Origin: Endozoicomonas sp. 4G | GTDB lineage: Bacteria > Pseudomonadota > Gammaproteobacteria > Pseudomonadales > Endozoicomonadaceae | NCBI RefSeq assembly: GCF_023822025.1 | Contig: NZ_CP082909.1 | Coordinates: forward strand, 186,001 to 250,000 | DNA: 64,000 bases | Direction: 5' to 3' | Part shown: positions 9,571 through 18,503 of the stretch, piece after piece | Layout of the letters: the number at the start of each line of letters is the position of its first letter | How positions within the stretch are numbered: the first letter of the stretch is position 1 | Position numbers and translations under genes: made by a program | The notes under the pieces: model-generated | Told to the model about the DNA's origin: nothing | Database searches by the model: none | What the model saw: only the letters and a program-made list of their open reading frames with translations

Positions 9571-11424
9571 TTATTCTTTTTCAGCTTTCTTTTCTGACGG
9601 GTTATTCGCTTTGCTTTTGGGTCTCTTGGGTCTCTGGCCAGCAGGCCGGTGGGTCTGTTTGTATGTTTTCAGATTGCCCAAGTGGTAGTCGCGGTAGTTG
9701 GCAGGGGAGTGGCTCCGTTTTTTGTGTTTTTTCAGCGCGCCTCTGTGCTCAAGGTGGCAGCTCTTATGCACTTTGGGTTTCTTGGGTCTCGGTTCCTTGG
9801 GTCTCTTGGGTTCCTTGGGTCTCTGGTCAGCAGGCAGGTGGGTCTGTTGGTGTTTTTGCAGATTGACCAATTGGTAGTTGAGGTACTTGCAGCCCTTATA
9901 ATCACACTGGAGTAACCTGGGTGCCGGAAGCTGGGTCTGTTTGTGCCTTTTAAAGCAAGCTACTTTGGTTCTGTAAAGAATTGGAGATAAGGTGAGTCCC
10001 TGGATATCGGGATAGTCTGCGCTCAGCGAGTTGTTGGCAAAGTTTATTCCCGTTTCTTCCTCCTTTGACTCAATGAATGTTTCACTGTCTGAAGTGGGCT
10101 TAATGTACTTCTGTCGCTCTCTGCACATAGGGCAACGCCACCCTTGAGACTTGTTCAAACGATCAAAACACCCACCACACACGTAGTGATAACAACTTGT
10201 ACTCTTAATGCCTCTGCTTTTTGTAAATTTGTTGAGGCAAACAGGACAGCTATGTGAATCCTCGTCATCCTGAGTGTCAGGCCGAATACCGATGAAGTGA
10301 TTATCTCTGGATAGCAGTCCCAGATAGACTGTCCCCTCTTGGGTGTTTATAGCCGATGCTGCTGAGGCTACGTGGACTTGATCATGATTAGAAGTGGCGT
10401 AAGTAAAAACCTGATCCTGAGTTAATCCGCTGGCATGCAGGTTGACGACGACAAACGTTTTTTTGAACAGGTAGCTTAGAAGCGGCAATAAAATATCGAA
10501 GTCTGGCCATACATCATTGTGGAGTTGTTGCCTGACCAATTGGACATTTTCTTCGCCCTGTGCATTTATCCAGCGTGATAAAAAAGCTGAATGTTCAGTG
10601 GCCTGTGTCTGTTCATTATCAGGTAAATGATGGTCAATCATGTCAGTGAGCGTTTTAATCAGTTTGGATACGCTTTGACTTGTGGATAAATGGATAGCAT
10701 GTAGCCAACAAAAGTTATCTGCGGGTGTTTCCAGAGCATTGAATCCCTCAAGATACTGGTTTAACAGCTGTTGAGGGTCATCTTCTGTAAATTCAGATTC
10801 AGAGCCAGTTTGCTGGAGCTTCTGCTTTTTAGCAGGAGGTTTCAGATCGTCAGTTGTGTTGTCAGCTTCTGTGGCAACAGATCCGTCCTCACCGGTGTGT
10901 TTGCATTTGTGTCCTTCCTGTCCTTCCAGAGCGCTTTGTGCAGCGACTATTTTGGACAAAACCTCCCGGCAAGCTTTCCCGGTTGATGGCAGGTACAGGA
11001 CAGCATCGTCAGGAAGTTGAATATCCGGTCGTTCCATAGCAGAGCCGTCTGACTGGACATGAGCATCTTCACGGTGTCGTTTAGCTTCCTGCTCAATATC
11101 TTTTTGCTCCCTGACGGTGATTCCGTTGGTTTTTGCAATGTACACCCTTCGGGCCGTGTCTTCGTCTGTTGCTTCTTCGGCGATCTTGATCTTCACCCTG
11201 CCCATGGCTATTTCTTCGGCGGCGATTTTATGAATCCGCTCCATTTCAGCTTGCTGTTTTTTAAAAAAAGTCTGGTGAACCAGGACACCCAGTGTCACCA
11301 GAGATCCTGTGATAGCGGAGGCTTGGTCTGGCAGGCGGTATGCAGCCAACCCGCCAGGAACTTGTGCCGCCACTGAAGCCATGAAAGGCAGGAAAAAGAA
11401 TAGAGACCTGAGTAATCGTTCCAA
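9571..11424 (-). CDS. ORZ4: secreted OTU-RING protein with one intact and several decayed C2H2 fingers
   Basis: 617 aa with the same module A deletion as ORZ3 (LVTLGVL joined to VHQTFF), so the two share an ancestor. Signal peptide ends VAA|Q. Module B is about 52-165 and the linker carries [13 protein letters not shown] Cys239 and His376 (NHFIGI), RING 393-434 with all ligands. Distal part: one good finger at about 507-529 (CDYKGCKY...LQKHQQTH), then a Lys/Pro-rich segment with repeated RPKEPK and two finger remnants that have lost cysteines, then a basic tail (KSKANNPSEKK). It shows finger decay in progress. Confidence 0.83.
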   Translation of the reverse strand: MERLLRSLFFFLPFMASVAAQVPGGLAAYRLPDQASAITGSLVTLGVLVHQTFFKKQQAEMERIHKIAAEEIAMGRVKIKIAEEATDEDTARRVYIAKTNGITVREQKDIEQEAKRHREDAHVQSDGSAMERPDIQLPDDAVLYLPSTGKACREVLSKIVAAQSALEGQEGHKCKHTGEDGSVATEADNTTDDLKPPAKKQKLQQTGSESEFTEDDPQQLLNQYLEGFNALETPADNFCWLHAIHLSTSQSVSKLIKTLTDMIDHHLPDNEQTQATEHSAFLSRWINAQGEENVQLVRQQLHNDVWPDFDILLPLLSYLFKKTFVVVNLHASGLTQDQVFTYATSNHDQVHVASAASAINTQEGTVYLGLLSRDNHFIGIRPDTQDDEDSHSCPVCLNKFTKSRGIKSTSCYHYVCGGCFDRLNKSQGWRCPMCRERQKYIKPTSDSETFIESKEEETGINFANNSLSADYPDIQGLTLSPILYRTKVACFKRHKQTQLPAPRLLQCDYKGCKYLNYQLVNLQKHQQTHLPADQRPKEPKRPKEPRPKKPKVHKSCHLEHRGALKKHKKRSHSPANYRDYHLGNLKTYKQTHRPAGQRPKRPKSKANNPSEKKAEKE

Positions 11425-11528
11425 TGCCTTGGTTCTCGATTATTGTTGGATAGCCAAGAATAGACGAAATAACCCATAAGTGTTTTTTGCTGACAGGCGA
11501 TTGCATGGATCAAAAATGGGTAGGCTGA

Positions 11529-13358
11529 TCATTCTTTATCACCTTTCTTTTCTGGCTGGTTATTTGCCTTGCTTTCGGGTTCCTGGTTGGTAGGAGGATG
11601 GCTCAGTTGTGTGTGCCTTTGCAGGTGGGTCTGTTGGTGTTTTTTCAGATTGCCTTTGTGGTTAGTGTTGTAGTTGCAGCCTTCATGGTTACACCAGTGC
11701 ACCTTGGGTTTCCTGGGTCTCTGGTCGGCAGCCAGGTGGGTTTGTATGTGCCTTTTCAGACTGGCCGGCAGGGCAGTGCGGTAGTCGCAGCTCCCATGGT
11801 GACACTGGAGCAACCTGGATTCCTGGTAGGGTTGGTGGGTCTGCTCGTACGCGCTCCATGAATCACTGTCTGAAGTGAACTTCTGCTCATTCACCTCCTG
11901 CTCATTAATCTCCTGTTTGGGGGGCTCAATGAACTCCTGTCGCTTCCTGCACATTGGACAATCCCATGCTGGAGATCTGTTCACTTTTTTAAAGCACTCA
12001 TCACACAAGTAGTGAAAGCAACTGGTACTCTTGATATCACGGTTTTTTGTAAATTCTTCAAGGCAGACAGGACAGCTATGTGCATGGTTGTTATCCCCAG
12101 TGTCAGGCTGAATACCGACATAGTGATTATCTCTGGATAGCAGCCCCAGATAGACCGATTCCTCTGGGGTATGTATAGCCGATGCTTCTGATACTATGGT
12201 GACTCGAACATTGTTAGAAGTGGCGTAGGTAAAAACCTGATCCTCAGTCAATCCAGTGGCATGCAGATTGACCACGACAAATGTTCTTCTGAGCAGGTAG
12301 CTCAGAAGCGGCAATAAAATATTGAAGTCAGGCCAGTCCCGATCAAAGAGTTGTTGCCTGACCAATTGGACATTGTCTTCGCCCTGTACAGTTATCCAGT
12401 TTGTTAAAAAAGCCGAATGTTCAGCGGCCTGTGCCTGCCCATTACCGGGTAAGTGATGGTCAATCATATCAATGAGGGTTTTGATCAGTGTCGAGACGTT
12501 TTGACCTGTGGATAAATGGATAGCATGTAGCCAACAAAAGTTATCTGCGGGTGTCTGCATCACCTCGAATCCCACAAGGTACTGGTTTAACAACTGTTGA
12601 GGGTCATCTTCTGCCAGTTCAGATTCAGAGTCAGTTTGCTGGAGCTTTTGCTTTTTGGCAGAAGGTTCCGGATCCTTGGTTGTGCTGTCAGCTTCTGCGG
12701 CAACAGATCCATCTTTACCGGAGTGGCTGCGTTTGTGTCCTCTCGGAGCGCCCTGTTTACCTTCTTGTGGTGGGGCGTTGGTGTTTTCGCTGGTTGAGTC
12801 TGGTTCAGAATTTGCGCAGCTGACTATTTTGGACAGAACTTCCCGACAGGTTTTCCCGGTTGCTGCCCGACACAGGTCACTACCAACCGGAAGATGAAGT
12901 TGTTCCATGGCAGAGCCGTCTGACTGGACATGAGCATCTTCACGGTGTCGTTTAGCTTCCTGCTCTATATCTTTTTGCTCCCTGACGGTGATTCCTTTGG
13001 TTTTTGCAATGTACACCCTTCGGGCAGTGTCTTCGTCTGTTGTTTCTGCGGCGATCTTGACCTTCACCCTGCCCATGGCCATTTCTTCGGCGGCGATTTT
13101 ATGTATCCGCTCCATTTCAGCTTGCTGTTTTTTTAAAAAAATCCGGTAATCGGGCAGATCGTATTCCGGAAATGTCAGTTTGGGTTCATGGCTATAGTGC
13201 ATGACAGTGAGTGTCAGGACACCCAGTATCACCAGGGATTCCGTGATAGCGGAGGCTTGGTCTGGCAGAGGGTATGCAGTCAACCCGTCAGGAATATGTG
13301 CTTCCACTGAAGCCATGAAAGGCAGGACAAAGAATAGAGACCTCAGCAATCGTTCCAA
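11529..13358 (-). CDS. ORZ5: secreted OTU-RING protein with two C2H2 fingers
   Basis: 609 aa. Signal peptide 1-20 ends VEA|H. Module A is mostly deleted, leaving VILGVLTLTVMHYSHEPK, a junction nearly shared with ORZ7. Module B is about 70-180, the linker has SAKKQKLQQ (about 233-241), OTU Cys275 and His412 (NHYVGI), RING 429-470. Two intact fingers at 519-541 and 556-578 are followed by a partial third (LQRHTQLSHPP) and the tail KANNQPEKKGDKE, which recurs in ORZ9 and resembles the end of the plus-strand finger gene at 27.4-28.5 kb. Start is TTG 13358. Confidence 0.84.
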   Translation of the reverse strand: MERLLRSLFFVLPFMASVEAHIPDGLTAYPLPDQASAITESLVILGVLTLTVMHYSHEPKLTFPEYDLPDYRIFLKKQQAEMERIHKIAAEEMAMGRVKVKIAAETTDEDTARRVYIAKTKGITVREQKDIEQEAKRHREDAHVQSDGSAMEQLHLPVGSDLCRAATGKTCREVLSKIVSCANSEPDSTSENTNAPPQEGKQGAPRGHKRSHSGKDGSVAAEADSTTKDPEPSAKKQKLQQTDSESELAEDDPQQLLNQYLVGFEVMQTPADNFCWLHAIHLSTGQNVSTLIKTLIDMIDHHLPGNGQAQAAEHSAFLTNWITVQGEDNVQLVRQQLFDRDWPDFNILLPLLSYLLRRTFVVVNLHATGLTEDQVFTYATSNNVRVTIVSEASAIHTPEESVYLGLLSRDNHYVGIQPDTGDNNHAHSCPVCLEEFTKNRDIKSTSCFHYLCDECFKKVNRSPAWDCPMCRKRQEFIEPPKQEINEQEVNEQKFTSDSDSWSAYEQTHQPYQESRLLQCHHGSCDYRTALPASLKRHIQTHLAADQRPRKPKVHWCNHEGCNYNTNHKGNLKKHQQTHLQRHTQLSHPPTNQEPESKANNQPEKKGDKE

Positions 13359-13465
13359 TGTCTTGGTTCTCGATTATTCTTCGATAGCCAAGCATAGATG
13401 AAATAACCTGATTTTGTTTTTTTTGCTGGTAGGCGATGGCACGGATCAAAAGTTGGCAGGCTGAC

Positions 13466-15958
13466 TTAATCACTGAGTGAATCACTGGTTAAATCACTGG
13501 TTAAACCACTGGTTAAATCACTGGTTAAATCACTGGTTAAATCACTGGTTAAATCACTGGTTAAATCACTGGTTAAATCACTAACTGAATCACTGTCTAA
13601 ATCACTGTCTAAATCACTGTCTAAATCACTGTCTAAATCGCTGTCTAAATCGCTGTCTAAATCGCTGTCTAAATCGCTGTCTGAATCGCTGTCTGAATCG
13701 CTGTCTAAATCACTGTCTAAATCGCTGCCTAAATCGCTGTCTGAAATGCCCCCCTGTTCAGCCATCTTCTGTCTCAGGGGATTAACAGTCTTCTGTTTCT
13801 TCCTGCACATAGGGCAGCGCCACGTTAGAGATTTGTTCAAACGATTAACGCACTCATCACACAAATAGTGAAAGCAACTTGTGCTCTTGATAGCCCTGCT
13901 TTTTGTAAAGTTGTTCAGGCAAACAGGACATCTATGTGGATGGTTGTCACCCCGGGTGTCAGACTGAATACCGACAAAGTGATTATCCTTGGATAGTAGT
14001 CCCAGATAGATCGTTTTCTCTGGGGTATTTATAGCCGATGCTTCTGAGACTACGGTGACTTGAACATGATTAGAAGTGGCGTAGGTAAAAACCTGATCCT
14101 GAGTCAACCCACTGGCATGCAGATTGACGACGACAAACGTTTTTTTGAACAGGTAGCTCAGAAGCGGCAATAAAATATTGAAGTCAGGCCATACATTATT
14201 GATGAGTTGCAGCCTGACCAATTGGACGTTTTCTTCGCCTTGTTCAGTCATCCAGCGTGATAGAAAAGCTGAATGCTCAGTTGTCTGCGCCTGCTCACTA
14301 CCTGGTAAATGACGGTCAATCATACCAACGAGCGTTTTAATCAGTGTCGAGACGCTTCGACCTGTGGATAAATGGATAGCATGTAGCCAACAAAAGTTAT
14401 CTGCGGGTGTTGGCATCACATTAAATCCCACAAGGTACTGGTTTAGCCGCTGCTGAGGGTCATCTTCCGCACGTTCAGGTTCAGGTTCAAATTCAGGTTC
14501 AAATTCAGGTTCAGAGTCAGTTTGCTGGAGCTTTTGCTTTTTAGCAGAAGGTTCCAGGTCCTCGGTTGTGCTGTCAGCTTCTGTGGCAACAGATCTGTCC
14601 TTGCCGGAGTGGCAAGCAGGACCGCAACCTGAATGGTTGTCATCTTCGGTGCCAGGCTGAATACCGACAAAGTGATTATTCTTGGGTAGCAGTTTCAGAT
14701 AGACCGTTTCCTCCGGGGTATTTATAGCCCGTGCTTCTGAGACTATGACGACTCGAACATCATTAGACGTGGCGTAAGTAAAAACCCGTTTCTGAGTCAA
14801 CCCACTGGCATGCAGACTGACAACGACAAACGTTTTTTTGAACAGGTGGCTCAGAAGCGGTAATAAAATATTGAAGTCTGGCCATTCATTATTGATGAGT
14901 TGCTGCCTGATCAATTGGACATTTTCTTCGCCTTGTGCGGTCATCCAGCGTGATAGATAAGCTGAATGTTCAGTTGTCTGTGCCTGCTCATTATCTGGTA
15001 AATCATTGTTAATCATGTCAATGAGCGTTTGAATCAGTGTGGATACGTCTTGACCTGCGGGTAAATGGATAGTGTGCAGCCAACAAAAGTTCTCTCTGGG
15101 GGGTTCTATAACATCGGATCCCTCAAGGTACTGGTTTAATAGCTGTTGATCGCAGGGGGGCTTTTTGGGCCTTTTCAGCTTGATTGGGCGGTAGGTTTTT
15201 TGGAGGGGGTCTTTACGGCGATACCAGTCCATCTGGTCGATCTGTTGTTGGGTACGCCAGCGGCGGATCTGCCGTTTGCGCTTTTTCTCTCCGGAGTGGT
15301 TGCGTTCCTGTCCTTCCGGAGTGCCTTGTGCAGCTTCTTGCGATGAGGCGCTGGTGTTTTCACAGGTTGTGTCTGGTTCAGAATTTGCGCAGCTGACTAT
15401 CTTGGACAGAACCTCCCGACAGGCTTTCCTGGTTGATGCCAGGCACAGAACGGTGTCATCAGGAAGATGAATATCCGATCCCTCCATGGCAGAGCCGTTT
15501 GACTGGGCATGAGCATCTTCACGGTGTCGTTTAGCTTCCTGCTCAATATCTTTTTGCTCCCTGACGGTGATTCCGTTGGTTTTTGCAATGTACACCCTTC
15601 GGGCAGTGTCTTCGTCTGTTGTTTCTGCGGCGATCTTGATCTTCACCCTGCCCATGGGCATTTCTTCGGCAGCGATTTTATGTATCCGCTCCATTTCAGC
15701 TTGCTGTTTTTTTAAAAAAATCCGGTAATCGGGCAGATCGTATTCCGAAAATGTCAGTTTGGGCTCCTTTTCCGGATTGTAGGGAAGCGGCTGCCAGGTT
15801 TGCTGCCTGAGTGCCAGTACACCCAGCGTCACCAGGGATCCTGTGATAGCCGAGGTTTGGTCTGGCAGAGGGGATGCAGCCAACCCGTCAGGAATGTGTG
15901 CTTCCACTGAAGCCATGAAAGGCAGGACAAAGAATAGAGACCTCAGCAATCGTTCCAA
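13466..15958 (-). CDS. ORZ6: double-OTU fusion with RING and an acidic Ser-Asp repeat tail
   Basis: 830 aa. After signal peptide and module B, a basic segment ([19 protein letters not shown], about 225-243) leads to a first OTU domain with Cys292 and His429; the Asp normally three residues before Cys is Glu here. It has no RING. A second linker (SAKKQKLQQ plus FEPEFEPE) and a second OTU follow (Cys522, His659), then a RING at 676-717. The end is 85 or so residues of SDLDSDLD and SDLTSDLT repeats in place of zinc fingers. The basic segment plus first OTU match ORZ10, so this is a fusion of two different ORZ genes. Confidence 0.83.
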   Translation of the reverse strand: MERLLRSLFFVLPFMASVEAHIPDGLAASPLPDQTSAITGSLVTLGVLALRQQTWQPLPYNPEKEPKLTFSEYDLPDYRIFLKKQQAEMERIHKIAAEEMPMGRVKIKIAAETTDEDTARRVYIAKTNGITVREQKDIEQEAKRHREDAHAQSNGSAMEGSDIHLPDDTVLCLASTRKACREVLSKIVSCANSEPDTTCENTSASSQEAAQGTPEGQERNHSGEKKRKRQIRRWRTQQQIDQMDWYRRKDPLQKTYRPIKLKRPKKPPCDQQLLNQYLEGSDVIEPPRENFCWLHTIHLPAGQDVSTLIQTLIDMINNDLPDNEQAQTTEHSAYLSRWMTAQGEENVQLIRQQLINNEWPDFNILLPLLSHLFKKTFVVVSLHASGLTQKRVFTYATSNDVRVVIVSEARAINTPEETVYLKLLPKNNHFVGIQPGTEDDNHSGCGPACHSGKDRSVATEADSTTEDLEPSAKKQKLQQTDSEPEFEPEFEPEPERAEDDPQQRLNQYLVGFNVMPTPADNFCWLHAIHLSTGRSVSTLIKTLVGMIDRHLPGSEQAQTTEHSAFLSRWMTEQGEENVQLVRLQLINNVWPDFNILLPLLSYLFKKTFVVVNLHASGLTQDQVFTYATSNHVQVTVVSEASAINTPEKTIYLGLLSKDNHFVGIQSDTRGDNHPHRCPVCLNNFTKSRAIKSTSCFHYLCDECVNRLNKSLTWRCPMCRKKQKTVNPLRQKMAEQGGISDSDLGSDLDSDLDSDSDSDSDSDLDSDLDSDLDSDLDSDLDSDLDSDLDSDSVSDLTSDLTSDLTSDLTSDLTSDLTSGLTSDLTSDSLSD
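13480..13745. repeat. 12-bp coding tandem repeat (Ser-Asp repeat tail of ORZ6)
   Basis: About twenty tandem 12-bp units in two sub-blocks: ttaaatcactgg (encoding SDLT) at about 13490-13580, and taaatc(a/g)ctgtc with variants (encoding DSDL) at about 13590-13740. Units keep the reading frame of ORZ6. Such a low-complexity array is prone to slipped-strand length change. Confidence 0.85.
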
Positions 15959-16295
15959 TGTCTTGGTTCTCGATTATTCTTCGATAGCCAAGCATAGATG
16001 AAATAACCTGAGTTTGTTTTTTGTTGATAGGCGACGGCATGGATCTCTTTTGACTTGTTATGCACTTTGCTCTTAGTACGTCTCTTCAATGAGTTTGATG
16101 TGAACAATCTACGTTCATCCTGAGCGCCCTTCGACTCCGCTCAGGATGCACGGTCGAGGGATGTGGACTCCGAACCAACAAGAAAGACCGTGCCCGGCAC
16201 CCTTCGACTCCGCTCAGGGTGAACGGAGTTTGGGTGCCATTGATAAATCTGGAGAGTGAGAACGAGGGCTGTACGGATATCAGAGCTTAGCTGCA
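15959..16295. repeat. Dispersed repeat between ORZ6 and ORZ7
   Basis: No gene. Contains the ORZ6 5' block (to about 16040), then a repeat of about 190 bp with CTTCGACTCCGCTCAGG palindromes in both orientations and a spacer reading GACCGTGCCCGGCACCC. It is the same element as at 32.25-32.45 kb and, in part, at 9.2, 28.9, 47.5 and 56.3 kb. It ends next to the ORZ7 stop codon. Confidence 0.7.
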
Positions 16296-18341
16296 TTAGT
16301 GGTGGTATTCGATACAGTAGTGCTTTCTTTTGTGCCTTTTCAGTTTGGCCTCATGGCGGGTGCTGAAGAAGCAGCGATCATGGTTACAATAGTGGACCTT
16401 AGGTCTTAGGTCGGGAGGTATGTGGGTCAGTATGTGCCTTTCCAGGTGGCTAAAATAGTCGGTGCTGTAGTTACAGCCCTCACGGTGACACCGGTACATA
16501 CCACGTCCCGGGGGGGCAGCAGGCCGATGGGTCAGTCTGTGCCTATTTAGATTGTTCACATTGTCGGTGCGGTAGTTGCAGCCCTCATGGGCACACCGGT
16601 GCACATTGGGTGCCTGAGCAACAGGCCGGTGGATCAGTTTGTGCATTCTCAGATTCGGCTCATAGTAGTCGGCGTAGTTGCAGCCCTCATAGTCACACAG
16701 GAGGTGGGGTTCCGGGATGGGCGGGGGGGTCAGCTCCAGATCCTCCATGTCGCAGTTGATGTCGTCGCAGTCTTCATGGTCACACAGGTGCACATTGACT
16801 CCACGGCGGGCACGCTGGTGGGCGTATTTGTGCTTTTCCATACGATACGGGTCGTCGGTTCTGTAGTTGCAGCCCTCAAAGGCACACATGAGCTGTATGG
16901 GTCTTCTGGGTTCCTGATTGACAGGCAGGTGGGGCTGTTTTTGCGTTTCTTCTATCTTTGGCTCAGTGGGTATTTCACTGTCTGAAATTGAACTCTCGAT
17001 AGCTCTGCTTTCTGTAGACTTGTTCAGGCAATCAGGATCGTCATGTGAATGGTCGTCATTCCGGGTGTCATCCGGAGTGCCAGGCCGAATTCCAACAAAG
17101 TGATTATTCTTGGATAGAAGTCCCAGGTAGACCCTTTCCTCTGAGGTATTTATAGCCGATGCTTCTGAGACTATAACGACTCGAACATTATTAGAAGTGG
17201 CGTAGGTAAAAACCTGATCATTAATCAATCCACTGGTATGCAGATTGACGACGACAAACGTTTTTTTGAATAGGGCGCTCAGAAGCGGCAATAAAATATC
17301 GAAGTCAGGCCATTCCTCATTGACGAGTTGTTTTCTGACCAATCGGACATTTTTTTCGCCCTGTGCGCTGATCCAGCGTGATATAAAGTCTGAAGGTCCA
17401 CTGGCCTGTGCCTGCTCATTATCGGGTAAATGATGGTTAATCATAGCAATCAGGGTTTCGATCAGTTTCAAGACTGGTTGACCAGAGGATAAACGGATAG
17501 CGTGCAGCCAACAAAAATTATCCATGGGTGTTGCCAGAACACGGAATCCCACAAGGTGCTTGTTTAACAGCTGTTGAGGGGTAATTTCTGCAAGTTCAGA
17601 TTCAGAGGCAGTTTGCTGGAGCTTTTGCTTTTTGGCAGAAGGTTCCAGATCCTTGGTTGTGCTGCCAGCTGCTGTGACAACAGATCCGTCCTCACCGGAG
17701 TGGTTACGTTCCTGTCCTGCCGGTGCGCCTTGTGCATCTTCTTGCGACGGGTCGCTGGTGTTTTCACGGGTTGTGTCTGGTTCAGAATGTGCGCAGCTGA
17801 CTATCTTGGACAGAACCTCCCGACAGGCTTTCCTGGTTGATGCCAGGCACAGAACGTTGTCATCAGGAAGAAGAATATCCGATCCTTCCATGGCAGAGCC
17901 GTCTGGCTGGGCGTGAGCATCTTCACGGTGTCGTTTAGCTTCCTGCTCAATGTCTTTTTGCTCTCTGACGGTGATTCCGTTGGTTTTTGCAATGTACACC
18001 CTTCGGGCAGTGTCTTCGTCTGTTGTTGCTTCGGTGATTTTGATTTTCAGCCTGCCCATGGCCATTTCTTCGGCGGCGATTTTATGTATCCGCTCCATTT
18101 CAGCTTGCTGACTTTTTAACAAAATCCGGTAATCGGGCAGATCGTATTCCGGAAATGTCAGTTTGGGTTCATGGCTATAGTGCACGACAGTGAGTGTCAG
18201 GACACCCAGTATCACCAGGGATTCCGTGATAGCGGAGGCTTGGTCTGGCAGAGGGTATGCAGTCAACCCGTCAGAAATGTGTGCCTCTACTGAAGCCATG
18301 AAAGGCAGGACAAAGAATAGAGATCTCAGCAATCGTTCCAA
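16296..18341 (-). CDS. ORZ7: secreted OTU protein with a decayed RING and about six C2H2 fingers
   Basis: 681 aa. Signal peptide, truncated module A (as ORZ5), module B, linker SAKKQKLQQ (about 235-243). OTU Cys277 ([10 protein letters not shown]) and His414 (NHFVGI) are present. Where the RING should begin only DDPDCLNKSTESRAIES remains: the cysteine pairs and CFHYLC block are gone. The rest is a finger array. Five C2H2 units are intact, starting at CAFEGC, CDYEGC, CAHEGC, CHREGC and CNHDRC; one (CDHEDCDDINCD) lacks its histidines. The inter-finger linkers vary more than in ORZ9. Start TTG 18341. It shares its OTU subtype with ORZ8. Confidence 0.83.
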   Translation of the reverse strand: MERLLRSLFFVLPFMASVEAHISDGLTAYPLPDQASAITESLVILGVLTLTVVHYSHEPKLTFPEYDLPDYRILLKSQQAEMERIHKIAAEEMAMGRLKIKITEATTDEDTARRVYIAKTNGITVREQKDIEQEAKRHREDAHAQPDGSAMEGSDILLPDDNVLCLASTRKACREVLSKIVSCAHSEPDTTRENTSDPSQEDAQGAPAGQERNHSGEDGSVVTAAGSTTKDLEPSAKKQKLQQTASESELAEITPQQLLNKHLVGFRVLATPMDNFCWLHAIRLSSGQPVLKLIETLIAMINHHLPDNEQAQASGPSDFISRWISAQGEKNVRLVRKQLVNEEWPDFDILLPLLSALFKKTFVVVNLHTSGLINDQVFTYATSNNVRVVIVSEASAINTSEERVYLGLLSKNNHFVGIRPGTPDDTRNDDHSHDDPDCLNKSTESRAIESSISDSEIPTEPKIEETQKQPHLPVNQEPRRPIQLMCAFEGCNYRTDDPYRMEKHKYAHQRARRGVNVHLCDHEDCDDINCDMEDLELTPPPIPEPHLLCDYEGCNYADYYEPNLRMHKLIHRPVAQAPNVHRCAHEGCNYRTDNVNNLNRHRLTHRPAAPPGRGMYRCHREGCNYSTDYFSHLERHILTHIPPDLRPKVHYCNHDRCFFSTRHEAKLKRHKRKHYCIEYHH

Positions 18342-18429
18342 TGTCTTGGTTCTCGATTATTCTTCGATAGCCAAGCATAGATGAAATAACCTGATTTTGT
18401 TTTTTGCTGATGGGCGAGGGCATGAATTT

Positions 18430-18503
18430 CTTTTCTGCTCAGGGTGAACGGAGCTTGGGTGCCATTGATAGAGGGAACCCGTCAATTACATTGAAACCGT
18501 GTA
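18430..18503. repeat. Dispersed repeat abutting the 3' end of ORZ8
   Basis: Reads CTCAGGGTGAACGGAGCTTGGGTGCC..., ending ATTGAAACCGTG(T/C)ACTAG. The last bases supply the TAG stop of ORZ8 on the minus strand. Essentially the same sequence sits at the 3' end of ORZ12 (28.93-29.0 kb). Confidence 0.7.

Noticed and set aside
13480-13745. CRISPR-like regular repeat array
   Set aside because: Units are 12 bp with no spacers and keep the ORZ6 reading frame (SDLT/DSDL); it is a coding tandem repeat.
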